From contig CM048843.1 in the NCBI GenBank assembly GCA_026545765.1, positions 7,897,501 through 7,961,500 of the forward strand: a DNA stretch of 64,000 bases, in the 5' to 3' direction. This document shows positions 22,073 through 32,464 of the stretch, piece by piece; position 1 is the first letter of the stretch; each line of letters starts with the position of its first letter. Made by a program: the position numbers and the translations under genes. The DNA comes from Plantago major (Eukaryota > Streptophyta > Magnoliopsida > Lamiales > Plantaginaceae). The notes beneath the pieces are model-generated. The model worked only from the letters and a program-made list of their open reading frames with translations. It was not told the DNA's origin and ran no database searches.

Positions 22073-23070
22073 TAACTCTTTTGCAGCATTGATGATTTCA
22101 TCTGCCTTTATCAGTTCATCGGCAATGCCTGCAGATATCTGAGAATCGACAACCTCTTTGGGTGTGTCTTCTGATTTGCCAGCAGACTTCTTTCTTGAAG
22201 TTCTGGGCTTCTTGTATAACCTTTTCTTGAGATACCTTTTAGGACTTTCGCTTCTTAGAACCTTTACGAGACCCGGTAACCTTTTTCATGAAGTTTGTAT
22301 ACTCATATTTGTAAGTGAGTTCTTTGTTGGCTATTTGAGCCGTCTCTCTGAGCTCAATGCCAAGCTTCTCCAGCAAGTAGCATATTTTCAGACCATATCC
22401 TACAGTGGCCTTTGGCTCAGCTAGTCCTTTGGTAATTTTAGGCTCGAAGCCTTGAATCTTCTTTACAAACTTCAGAAAGGCGTACTTTCCCGATTAAAGG
22501 GTTTTTCCGGCCTTTTTCTTGTTGATTCGGCAAGAACATCATCATCCACCGTTCTTGGCTTATCTGGTCAGCACCTCCTTGTAGACCATCAAAGCATCTG
22601 GAAGAATGCAAAAGCGGTACATCCAGTGAACCATCGGATGTCTCGTTGGATGTCGACAAGCTTGAACTTCGATTGGGTGTCGATTTTCAAGATCACACGT
22701 CCGTGTAAAGATCTTTAACACCTTCAAGGAGTTCATCATCTTGGTGTTTATTTCAAAATCCTTTCAGATTTTGAAACTCAAACAACTTTCGAAGAAAGTT
22801 GTTAAGTCGGAAGGATTTCCTTTCCTTGGGTGAGGTTTTTGGAGACACTATTTTAGTGCCTTGAAACACACAAAATAATCGGAAACAATCAAAGGTTGTT
22901 GTAGAATTCAACACATCAGTGATGAAATTCCACTAGAAGCAGAAGTGAAGAATCTTGATTTGTGCCTTTTCAAGATGTGATAAAATTTGGATTAGCAAAG
23001 TTCTTTCTATGAAATTCCTCAGCATATCTGAATCAACAAGTTTAATTGATGAATTTTGATTTTGGCTTAA

Positions 23071-23378
23071 AAATCACGTTTTGTATTGACGAGAACCTTT
23101 GCATCGAATCATCTTGCTTTTCAAGTTTTCATCAATCATAGAAATAATCTGGTTTCCCTTTTGTCTTAAGATAGAAATAATTGAGTTAAACTATTCCCTT
23201 TTCTCTCGAATCTCCGAGATCTTAAGCTATCTTTTGCTCTTTTAGCCTTTTTGACTTACGGATACCGTTCTTTCTCTTTTCTTCATGAGTCTTAGTGAAG
23301 ATATCTAAGTGCTTTGCTTTGATACAATCTTAAAATCTTTAGGATACCACAATCCTACATGATAGCACTCCTTTACAT
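23071..23378 (-). pseudogene. Copia B pol tail, RNase H largely deleted, plus leader remnant
   Basis: After element E, B resumes with GGAGTATGTAAAGG, then TAGGATTGTGGTATCCTAAAG (as in A at 6820), and jumps to AGATATCTTCACTAAG (as in A at 7240). Most of RNase H, about 400 bp in A, and the 3' repeats are gone. The rest matches the leader of A (7440-7640). No active RNase H is possible. Confidence 0.75.
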
Positions 23379-23383
23379 ACTCC

Positions 23384-24277
23384 TATTAGAACATAGGATC
23401 CCGGATTTGTACTTTTTAACAAGATCAATAGACAAGGTTGCCAACAATGTTGTTCAACATTGTCTTCAACATAGCAAACAGATGGCAGCGGATGAATAAG
23501 AATGAAACTTCTATTACCAAGCCAATATATAGAAAAATATATTGGCGTGTAAATGCAAAATATCTTGACAGGAAAAGTAGATCTAATCAAGTGGGTTTAA
23601 TACAATCACAGACGATTGATTAAACAACCAAAACTAGCCCTAGAAGAACCAACAGTAAAAGCTATTCTAGGTCGATGTTTGAAAGAGTTATTCCAACAAT
23701 GAATACTCTTAGACAAACTCTAAAGCTAGCAGAAAACAAGAAACCTAAACTCTTTTAATAAAATCTCGATTGATCATCAAGAAAGGCTCAATGATTGCTC
23801 GGCTGAATCCTTGTATATATACTTGAGATATCGACAGCTCCCATCCAAGTCGAAAGGCAATAGGATCTCAGCAAAGGCAATTTTCCATGTTCTTGTTTTC
23901 TTCAATAATCAGCTAGAAGGAAATTCCCATATTAGTGTCTTCAACAATATATTTCCTTCTTGCTTTCTTCAACAATATTCTTGAAAGATTCTCTCTTTAG
24001 ATTGCATTCCTTTTGTCCAAAGCAACTCAAACTCTTTCCTTATTCCTGCAAAAATTCGAATTGATTGCTTCCAGTCCAAGTCATCAATCCAATTGGCCTG
24101 CTTGTTTCTGTGTTGTCTACTGTTGTCCGTAATGTTGTTCCAACATTGTATCGGCACTATTTTGCAATGTTGCACAACACTGAAATCCTGCAGTTCACAA
24201 ACAACAACAACAAACACAAACATTGAACTGAATCATGAAAGATAAGATTAACTAATCAAGTGCAACTTGCATTTTCA
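23384..24277 (-). repeat. 3' LTR of copia E
   Basis: 894 bp. The left end reads TATTAGAACATAGG where the other LTR has TGTTAGAACATAGG, so one terminal base has changed; the right end is GCATTTTCA. Contains CCAACAATGTTGTTCAACAT near 23440 and a putative minus-strand TATA (plus-strand TATATATAC, 23814-23822). Confidence 0.93.
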
Positions 24278-25050
24278 ATCTCCCCCTTAATCTTAGTCTT
24301 TCATCAAGCAATAGCATTCCTTTGGGCTCATTGATTCCTTTTGATCCAATAAGCATGTTTGAGCCCAACTTGATATATCCTACAAAATATTCATAGAAAA
24401 ACAACTACAAACATTGAACCGGTTATGTTACGAAGAAAGGTTGAATTACTAAACAAAGTGCACTAAATCGCACTTTCAATCTCCCCCTTAATTCTGATCT
24501 TTGTTCACACAACCTAAAACCAGTTTGTTAGTCAAATCGAACAAGTAGGATTTAAACAAGTCAAGAGGAATCCTTTGTTGGGAACTGAAAGATAAAGTGC
24601 AATCGATCAATGCTGATGGACAATGTTGAGTCAACACAGAACTCAACATTGCTGTAAATATGCACTTTCAAATTCCCTCTTATGTCTTTGTCTACTCATC
24701 TCCTTTGAACTCATCATGGGCATCATATCATACTTCTTTTGACAATTCCTGCACTCAGTAGTTAGTGAATAAAGACAAACTTGCGTAGAATCGCAGTATA
24801 AGTCACGATAAACAAAGTCACGCAATGTTGACACAACATTGCAGTCAACACTGAACTATTCAATCTCCCCCTTTGTCTTTCTTCACAAAAACACACCTGA
24901 ACAAACTTGTTAGAAACAAACAACAAAAACACACCTGAACAGACTTGTTAGAAACAAACAAATATAACAGGCATGAAACTACAGAACTCCCCCTCAACAT
25001 TAGACGAGAGCAATACATTTGTTCAATCTCTTCTCTTCTCCCCCTTTTTT
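24278..25050 (-). repeat. Tandem ~195-bp blocks with repeated polypurine tracts in copia E
   Basis: TCAATCTCCCCCTTA-like blocks (purine tracts on the minus strand) recur near 24277, 24477, 24668 (as AATTCCCTCTTA), 24863 and 25035, about 170-200 bp apart. Each of the first three is preceded by GCA(C)TTTCAA or a close variant. The one at 24278-24290 is next to the 3' LTR and is the functional polypurine tract; the others look like duplicated copies. A separate 2x ~38-bp repeat with ACACACCTGAACA lies at 24888-24962. Confidence 0.7.
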
Positions 25051-26466
25051 GAGAAGAAAGATATCTCTCAGATTATTCAACCAAGTTCACAGAAGGAGAC
25101 AAGAAGACATGCAATGAGTTGTGACTAGGACCTGCAATAAGAACTGTGCAATGTTGGAGAATGATGTTGAAAACATTGAGTTCAACACTGGCAGCCAAGG
25201 TGATAGCGAAGGGGAAGAATTTGGATCGGTGGAGAGAGCGGTGTTAGGATAGAGTGGATGGTCATGATGGGTGTTGTTGGGTTTGCCTTAAAGATCCTGC
25301 AAATATATGTCAATGCTACTGAAGCGTACTGGCTGTTAATAAAAGATTAAAGTTGCAAGTAAAACAGTTATCCGTCAAGTCATAGTAATTAGATAAACAG
25401 ATAAACCTTAGGGAGGTTGACACTAAAAATCTTGATCTTAAATAATGACTTGAAATGCAAGAACAGGAAAGCAAAAACCCCAAACCCCAATGAAACACCT
25501 CAGACCTACTCCCCCTCAAACCCAAAAACACACAGTCAGATAGAGAAGCACATATAAAAAAGAGCAAATATAAGTCAGAAAGTACTCCAAGGACAGCCAA
25601 TGTTGACCAGCATGTTGACTCAACATTGATGACAACATCGGGAAATCAGACCACTCTCAATGTAAGTCAACCAGGAAACCAAGTCTCAAAATGTGCAGAT
25701 TCGATTAACACCACTGATCTTTGCAAAGCGAGAGAGAAAGGAATACCAAAGAAACACACTCAACATTGCCTCAAGAAGTAAATTGAACAATTAGCATAAG
25801 TTTGAGTGGGGGTGACCATGAGACCGTGAACCATGTCAAATAATTGGAACACGTATGAATCCGCTCCAAAGCCTTTATGCGGAGTTAGGCAAACACACGT
25901 CTCATGGCATAAAATCACTCATTTGACCACATTGGGTAATTTGGTACTCAGAAAGTGAACCAGCAGCATTACGAGAATCGGCACTTTTGTGCGTGTCGGT
26001 TTCCAGTACAGGCCATCAACCCTCACGACATATGACACATTGGCCACGTCGATATCTGGATAGTATTTGAAACTTGACACAATCCTCGTGAAACACTTGA
26101 GCCCTTTCATCATAATTCATTAGATTTATTAAGCATAAAGGACAGGAGGCAACATCAAGAGTGAGTCAAGGTACGAGTAAAAATAGCCAAAAAGCAGCAA
26201 AAGTGGGTTTTACATAAAGCAAACACACAGGAGACTCGATCCCTTTCAACCTTAGTTTCAAATAGCCTTTCAAACCCTAAGCATCACCACTGTAATCTAC
26301 AAAGCAGGAACAGCCATAGACCAGTACAGAAGCACATAAAGCACATAGATACACACACAAAAAATAAAGAAAATAAAGAAAATCAAAAGGCAACAAAAAA
26401 CACATCACTTTTCTGCAGCCAGTGTTGACTGTGATGTTGAGTCAACACTGGTTTCAACATCGAAGA
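25051..26466 (-). other. Copia E 3' non-coding region
   Basis: About 1.4 kb between RNase H and the polypurine blocks. It is rich in paired CAATGTTG/CAACATTG motifs (25151, 25601, 25762, 26421). A 64-codon minus frame at 25919-26113 (MMKGLKCFTRIVSSF) is not recognised and is given no function. I see no RNA gene. Confidence 0.5.
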
Positions 26467-26925
26467 TCACAAAGAGCACAAATCAAGAGATCTCCTAAGA
26501 CTGAAGAATCTCTCACAATTCAAAGGCTTGGTAACAATATCTGCAAGTTGATTGGTTGTATCTAAGTGTTGTATGACTATTACTTGCAGATTGACCATAT
26601 CCAGAAGAAAATTATACCTAATGTCTACGTGTTTCGTGCGTGAGTGCAAAACAGGCTTCTTAAAATTATTTATGGCACTAAGGTCATCACAGAACATCAA
26701 CAAGGTATCACATTGAAGACCAAAGTCATGCATCATATTTTTCACCCATATCAATTGAGTAACACAACTCCCAGATGTTACATGTTCAGATTCAACATAT
26801 AAGAGTGACACATTGTTCTGTTTCTTGAAATACCATGACATTAAATTAGAATCAAGATAAAAGCAACCTCCACTAGTGTATTTTCTATCATCTAGAACAC
26901 CATTGATCGAATCACTAAATCCCAC
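26467..26925 (-). pseudogene. pol: Copia E RNase H, without its upstream pol
   Basis: 152-codon frame with copia RNase H motifs: GFSDSINGVLDDRKYTSGGC (in the usual pattern the first residues are D-S-D), VESEHVTSGSC for the catalytic Glu region, CDDLSAINNFKKP (usual CDN), HSRTKHVDIRYNFLLD and QLADIVTKPL. The DN pair reads DD and the entry motif AGC/DADWAG is missing, so activity is doubtful. It ends LDLCSL at the usual end of copia pol. Confidence 0.85.
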
Positions 26926-26929
26926 TAGA

Positions 26930-27192
26930 TTAGTGTTTGTATCACATGCATACCATAATCTAAGATTAATGTTCTTGATATATATATGAAAAATCTTTTA
27001 AGAACAATCGGTGTGGGATTTTAGGGTTAGATCGATACTGCACAAACACACACATAAAACATGATGTGAGGTATCTTTGGTTGATAGATATAGAAGGTCA
27101 TGAGTCATTGTTACATACAATGTTAGGTCAACATCATCTCCAACATCGATTCTCTTGAGCATAAGACCATTAGCCATAGGTGTTGGGTTCAC
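26930..27192 (-). pseudogene. pol: Copia E RT C-terminal remnant
   Basis: TPMANGLMLKRIDVGDDVDL followed by LYVTMTHDLLYLSTKDTSHH matches the end of copia RT (usual pattern: PM...[19 protein letters not shown]). The RT core with its catalytic Asp pair is absent. The 180 bp before it (27193-27370) are non-coding and mark the deletion. Confidence 0.7.
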
Positions 27193-27370
27193 CTATCATG
27201 CTCATCTCATGGGTACCGCCGATGGAATTTACTTTGTGATGTTGAGCTCAATGTTGTGTCATCATTCTTGTCGGCATTGACAATTTCTCCTTGTACACCA
27301 ATTTGGAGTTCTTGGTTTAGACACCTTTTGTGTTCGATGTCGGTTTTCTCGGGTAGTGTCTTTAACTTTC

Positions 27371-28743
27371 TCAAGACCTGCAACTTTGTTTATTCTTGGG
27401 TACAGTGCCTTTACGGATAGAGACATCAAGAGCAGCTTTAAAAGCAGACAATGTTGATGTCAATGTTGACTCAACATTGTTTTCATTCATCGATTTCGAC
27501 TCTTCCCGGTGATAATCTGCAGATAGATCAAGCGAACTATGTAGACCTGAAACATTAGTAAGCGATTCCTCAGGGTTAGTCCAGAAAAGTGTTTCACGGT
27601 TTTGAGAATCATCATAGTCGAAAAAGACTTCTTTTGTCAATGTTGGACTATCAATGTTGGACCAACATTGTTTCTCAACATTGTTCAGAACAGCAGATAG
27701 GGCTTTGGCATGAACTTCTGGATCATCATCTTCCTGTTCGTCATCTGAAACATCACTGAGACAAGCAAGCATAGTCTTTTTCTCTTTTCGAAGAGTGTTA
27801 GCACATTCATTCTGATAATGCCCCCATCCTTGACATTCAAAACATCTAACTTTACTAAGTTTACTAAGACTATGGCTAGAGTTTGACACACCAGTTTTCT
27901 TTTTGAAATTTCTAGTTCCTTTTGAGTTGCTCGAAGAGCCTCTATTAGAATTCTTCCTGAATCTAAGTTTCTCAATTTTCCTAACCAAGTCATTGTAGGC
28001 TTCTTCAGTCATGTCATCAGAATCATCACTACTGCTTTCAAGCTCAGTAACTTTAGCTTTAGATTTAGAGTGAAGGGACATACTAAGGATTTTCGTACCT
28101 TTTCTTTCGTTATCAATTATCTCAAGAAATTTCAAATTGTTCATCAAGGTATGAAAATCCATAGTAGCCAGATTGTGAGTGTCTTCCAAAATAGTAACTT
28201 TAGTGTCAAATTTTGAAGAGAGAGAACGAATGGCTTTAGAAATCAGTTGCTTGTTGGAAATAGCATCACCAAGAAGTTGAACATCATTAGACAAAGTCAA
28301 AAGCTTTTCAAAATAAGAATCAATGGTTTCAGCTTCTTCCATTCTTAGATTTTCAAATTTTGACCAAAGCATTCGAAGTTTAGTTTGTTTGACACTATTA
28401 TCACCTTCACAATGATTCTGAAGTAAGTCCCAAGCTTGTTTAGCAGTAGTGCAATTTTGAATGATTTTAAACATATGAGCATCAACATGTCCAAAAATGG
28501 CATTTAAAGCTTTTTCATTGTAAGAGCTTAAAAGAAAGTCACCTGCAGTGAAGCGTTCTTCAGGTATGGGAACAATATCTCCATCGATCGTGTCCTTGAT
28601 GGGCGGACAAATCCTTCAAGAAACGGATCTCAAGCTCGACCTTCAATGGACTTAATGTATGTCCTCATCCTTATTTTCCAGTAGTGGTAGTTCGATCCAT
28701 CAAGCATAGGTGGCCTGTAGACACTTGAGTTTGCAACATCCAT
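27371..28743 (-). pseudogene. gag: Copia E gag with CCHC zinc knuckle
   Basis: Gag starts at ATG 28743 (MDVANSSVYRPPMLDG, then NYHYWKIRMRTYIKSIEG), the usual N-terminus of plant copia Gag, and hits a stop near 28630 where Trp is expected. After a frameshift it resumes before 28560 and is open from 28474 to 27371 (367 codons): UBN2 capsid domain (AKQAWDLLQNHCEG, TKLRMLWSKFENLRMEEAE), a Ser/Asp-rich linker, the knuckle CFECQGWGHYQNEC (about 27840-27800) and an acidic tail. CAATGTTG motifs inside the tail shape its protein sequence (NNVEKQCWSNIDS). Gag would package the RNA; with no pol core the element could only have moved in trans. Confidence 0.88.
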
Positions 28744-28781
28744 TGTAGTAGCACCAAATCCAGACACCAGTAGTTAGGTGG

Positions 28782-28798
28782 CTGGCTCTGATACCACT
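28782..28798 (-). other. Primer binding site of copia E
   Basis: On the minus strand, AGTGGTATCAGAGCCA follows the 5' LTR directly, the plant copia initiator Met-tRNA site. Confidence 0.9.
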
Positions 28799-29694
28799 TG
28801 TTAGAACATAGGATCCCGGATTGGTACTTTGAAACAAGATCAATAGACAATGTTGCCAACAATGTTGTTCAACATTGTCTTCAACATAGCAAACAGATGG
28901 CAGCGGATGAATAAGAATGAAACTTCTATTACCAAGCCAATATATAGAAAAATATATTGGCAGCGCCGTAGGCAAAATATCTACTGACAGGAAAAGTAGA
29001 TCTAATCAAGTGGGTTTAATACAATCACAGACGATTGATTAAACAACCAAAACTAGCCCTAGAAGAACCAACAGTAAAAGCTATTCTAGGTCGATGTTTG
29101 AAAGAGTTATTCCAACAATGAATACTCTTAGACAAACTCTAAAGCTAGCAGAAAACAAGAAGCCTAAACTCTTTTAATAAAATCTCGATTGATCATCAAG
29201 AAAGGCTCAATGATTGCTCGGCTGAATCCTTGTATATATACTTGAGATATCGACAGCTCCCATCCAAGTCGAAAGGCAATAGGATCTCAGCAAAGGCAAT
29301 TTTCCATGTTCTTGTTTTCTTCAATAATCAGCTAGAAGGAAATTCCCATATTAGTGTCTTCAACAATATATTTCCTTCTTGCTTTCTTCAACAATATTCT
29401 TGAAAGATTCTCTCTTTAGATTGCATTCCTTATGTCCAAAGCAACTCAAACTCTTTCCTTATTCCTGCAGAAATTCGAATTGATTGCTTCGGTCAAGTCA
29501 TCAATCCAATTGGCCTGCTTGTTTCTATGTTGTCTGTTGTTGTCCGTAATGTTGTTCCAACATTGTATCGGCACTATTTCGCAATGTTGCACAACATTGA
29601 AATCCTGCAGTTCACAAACAACAACAACAAACACAAACATTGAACTGAATCATGAAAGATAAGATTAACTAATCAAGTGCAACTTGCATTTTCA
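28799..29694 (-). repeat. 5' LTR of copia E
   Basis: 896 bp, nearly the same as 23384-24277. Plus-strand ends are TGTTAGAACATAGG and GCATTTTCA, followed by the duplicated ACTCC. Confidence 0.93.
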
Positions 29695-31079
29695 ACTCCA
29701 ACGGCGTATTGAATATCAGGTCTACTTGTAGTGAGGTAAAGTAGTGAACCTATCAATTTCCTATACTTATGTTCTTCAACACTCTTATCTGATTCAGTAT
29801 AGGTCATTTTGGTTCCAATGCTCATAGGTATCTTAGCATTCTTTTCAGAAGGCTTAAGATTGAATTTTGTGAGCATATCTTTTGCATACTTTGTTTGACT
29901 AATGAATATTCCATCATTGAGTTGCTTGACTTGCAATCCTAGAAAATAATTCATTTCTCCCATCATGCTCATCTCAAACTTGCTTTTCATGAGATTTGCA
30001 AAGTCATTACAAAGTTGCTTGTCCTTAGATCCAAATATGATGTCATCAACATATACTTGAACTAAGAGTAGTTTCCCGTCATGATTTAAGGTAAATAAAG
30101 TTTTATCAACTTCACCTTTCTTGAAACCACTTTCCAGAAGGTATTTGGCCAAAGTGTCATACCATGCTCTTGGAGCCTGTTTCAGTCCATACAGATCTTT
30201 CTGTAGTTTATAGACCATTCTACTTTCTGAGGAAACTTCAAAGCCAGGTGGTTGCTCAACATAGACTTCTTCTGCAAGTTCACCGTTTAAGAATGCACTT
30301 TTGACATCCATCTGATAAACTTTGAAATCTTTATGAGCTGCAAAGGCTAGAAAGAGTCTTATTGCATCCAATCTGGCAACTGGTGCATATGACTCGTCAA
30401 AATCTAAGCCTTCAGTCTGGGTAAATCCCTTGGCAACCAATCTTGCTTTGTTTCTGGTTATTTCACCAGATTCATTCATCTTGTTTCTGAAAACCCATTT
30501 AGTTCCAATCACAGATATTCCTTCTCTAAATGGAACTATTTTCCAGACTTTGTTTCTCTCAAATTGATCCAACTCTTCTTGCATTGCAGAGATCCAGTCT
30601 TGGTCTCCTAATGCTTCTTCTATATTTTTAGGTTCAATATTCGAGATGAAACTTTCAAAGAGAGAATTAGCATTTTCAGCTATTGCTCTCCTAGTCCTAA
30701 CACCTTGATTAATTGGTCCAATTACATCCTTTGCAGGATGATCTTTGATCCATCTCATCATAGGTTTAGTGCTAGTAGGATCAATATCCAAGTGATTTGA
30801 ATGTGAATCACTAAGATTATGATTTGATACTTTTTCAGTATCTGAGATATCTGACATATGGGAAATGTCATGGATATCTGACACTTTTTCAGTGTTAGAG
30901 ATATCTGAAGCTTGCATTTCAGCAGTCTTATTTTCAGATACCTCTTCATGATGAAGGTTCTCAGTAACCTGTTCCATTTCTGGAAAACTCATAGGAAATT
31001 CCTCATCATGTATGTGAGTCATCTTGTTGTTACTAGGCATTTCAAGCTTTTCTACGTCAGAGTCATCCTCACTTTCCAT
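29695..31079 (-). pseudogene. pol: Copia B reverse transcriptase, cut by element E
   Basis: An open frame starting near [15 protein letters not shown] and running to the E insertion at 29695. It has the [10 protein letters not shown] linker, [83 protein letters not shown] (catalytic Asp pair) and [19 protein letters not shown]. This is the best-kept RT of the A/B/C family in the window and shows which residues are lost in A (stop in place of Glu) and C (frameshift). The C-terminal end and RNase H are missing. Confidence 0.92.
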
Positions 31080-32060
31080 AATGATGTTTCTCCTTTCTGA
31101 GGATTCTTCTTCAGAATCCCTCAGTAATAGTTCTTTGAACCTTTCTGAGAGTTCATCATTAGGAGGTGTTTTCTTATTTCCTTCATAGAATACAACATGA
31201 ATTGATTCTTCAATTTTCTTTGTTCTTTTGTTCTAAACTCTGTAGGCTTTGCTATTTGTGGAATAACCAAGAAAAACACCTTCATCTGCCTTTGGTTGAA
31301 ATGTTCTCAGATAATCTTTCCCATTGTTTAGAACAAAACATCTACAACCAAATACTCTCAGATGTTTGATATTAGGGGGTCTACCAACCAAGATTTCATA
31401 GGGGTCTTGTCATGGTGTTTGTTTATCAAACATACATTACGAGTGTAACAAGTCGTGTTTACTGACTTCAACCCAATAAATTTCACTTATTTCGGTCGCC
31501 TAGCATTGTCCTTGCAACTTCTTTAAGGGTTCTTTTTCCTTTCTGACACCATTTTGTTGAGGTGTTCTTCTGAGAGGAAAATTGGTGTTGTATACCTTTC
31601 AGTACAAAACTCCTTTATGTATTGGTTGACAAACTCGGTACCATGATGCATTACGATTAGATACCTTGTCATTTTCATGACTTCAAGCTTTTTCAGAAGT
31701 TTGGTATCTCCACCACGGCATCGATTTGTGTTTCAGAAAGACAACCCAAGTGAATATTGAGAAGTCATCTACAACAACCAGACCATACTTCTTTCCTGCA
31801 TAACTAGTTACAGATGATTCAAAAAGATCCATGTGTAAAAGTTGCAGTGGTCTAATACTAGAGTGTCTGATTTTGGACTTGAAAGAGATCTTGGATTGTT
31901 TCCCCATCTGACAGGCAGAATAGATACCATCCTTTCTGAAAGATGTTCTGGGAAGACCAACCACTAACTCTTTCTTGGCAAGTCTATTCAGAGTTTTGAA
32001 GTTCAAGTGACTCATTCTTTTGTGCCATAACGGTGCTCTTACATGTGACAGATTGACTCA
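31080..32060 (-). pseudogene. pol: Copia B integrase, frameshifted
   Basis: From 32015 down: MSHLNFKTLNRLAKKELVV, the zinc-domain Cys pair (SACQMGKQSK), LLHMDLFESSVTSYAGK (first Asp) and VVVDDFSIFTWVVFLKHKS. Then frames shift around 31700-31430 where the second Asp and the Glu should be (TPQQNG-like sequence near 31560), and resume near 31410 with KTPYEILVGRPPNIKHL and CRCFVLNNGK. The shifted part carries the CAG/CTG-to-CG pattern. Confidence 0.8.
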
Positions 32061-32464
32061 CCATGAGACATTCTTGATTTATGGCGGATGCCCAATCAAG
32101 AACATAAAGACCGCCTTTCCCGACCAACTAAGACTGTATGCTTTGACTCATTGTCAATTAGTTTTGCGATTTAGCTTTGAATTTTATAGTAAAACCCTTA
32201 TGCATAACCGCTCATGCTAAATAGATTATATTTCAAATCCTTAACATGTAATACGTCGGTGATTGTTAAAGTCCCCAATTCGCGTTGCAAATCCCATAGA
32301 GGATTTAATTCTCCTCAAAGAAATCTGATATCTGGTCCTGTGTTGCAAGCTTTGTAATCAACCAGATTTGCTTTGTCTCCTGTCATGTGCTTTCCGCATC
32401 CACTATCAAAGAGCCATTGTGCTTTAGTCCAGGAAGCATTCTGCACACAACAGGAAACAGGAGA
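32061..32464 (-). pseudogene. pol: Copia B protease and integrase N-terminal region, broken
   Basis: On the minus strand, GGATGCGGAAAGCACATGAC (about 32402-32383) encodes the CGKHM of the copia protease, preceded by LFDSG. The remainder to 32061 is frameshifted but collinear with 46640-47030 in C. Confidence 0.7.

Larger units (their letters stand above)
17406..23070 (-). pseudogene. Copia B extra gene, degenerate
   Basis: Minus-strand counterpart of the extra gene of A, ending at TGA (17406-17408). The 5' end, including the start and leader, is deleted, and homology begins near 23000-22900. Recognisable parts: remnants of the N-terminal domain (22920-22440), the basic stretch (about 22290-22190), the Ala-rich helical part (22130-21700, with the MITE inside), small exons (21060-20150), the coiled coil EEEQQLHLQSEDQIAKSRD (19411-19340) and the acidic block ending near 19080. 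The part DAPLVKKLSKRQVTSL (18800-18750) is open here but broken in A, so the two copies complement each other for reading the gene. Stretches 17590-18500, 19430-19600 and 22470-22700 show the CAG/CTG-to-CG signature. Confidence 0.65.
23384..29694 (-). mobile_element. Copia retrotransposon E, internally deleted
   Basis: 6311 bp, inserted in the RT of B with duplication ACTCC (23379-23383 and 29695-29699). Minus-strand order: 5' LTR 28799-29694, primer site, gag, a short RT tail, RNase H, a ~2.2 kb 3' region, 3' LTR 23384-24277. Protease, integrase and the RT core are missing between gag and the RT tail (about 27370-27190), so it depended on another element for movement. The LTRs differ by roughly a dozen substitutions by eye, about 1-1.5%. 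It is unrelated to A/B/C in LTR and motif content. Confidence 0.93.

Noticed and set aside
25919..26113. 64-codon frame in the 3' region of copia E as an env-like or extra protein
   Set aside because: Too short, no recognised motif, and the neighbouring sequence has no continuing frame.
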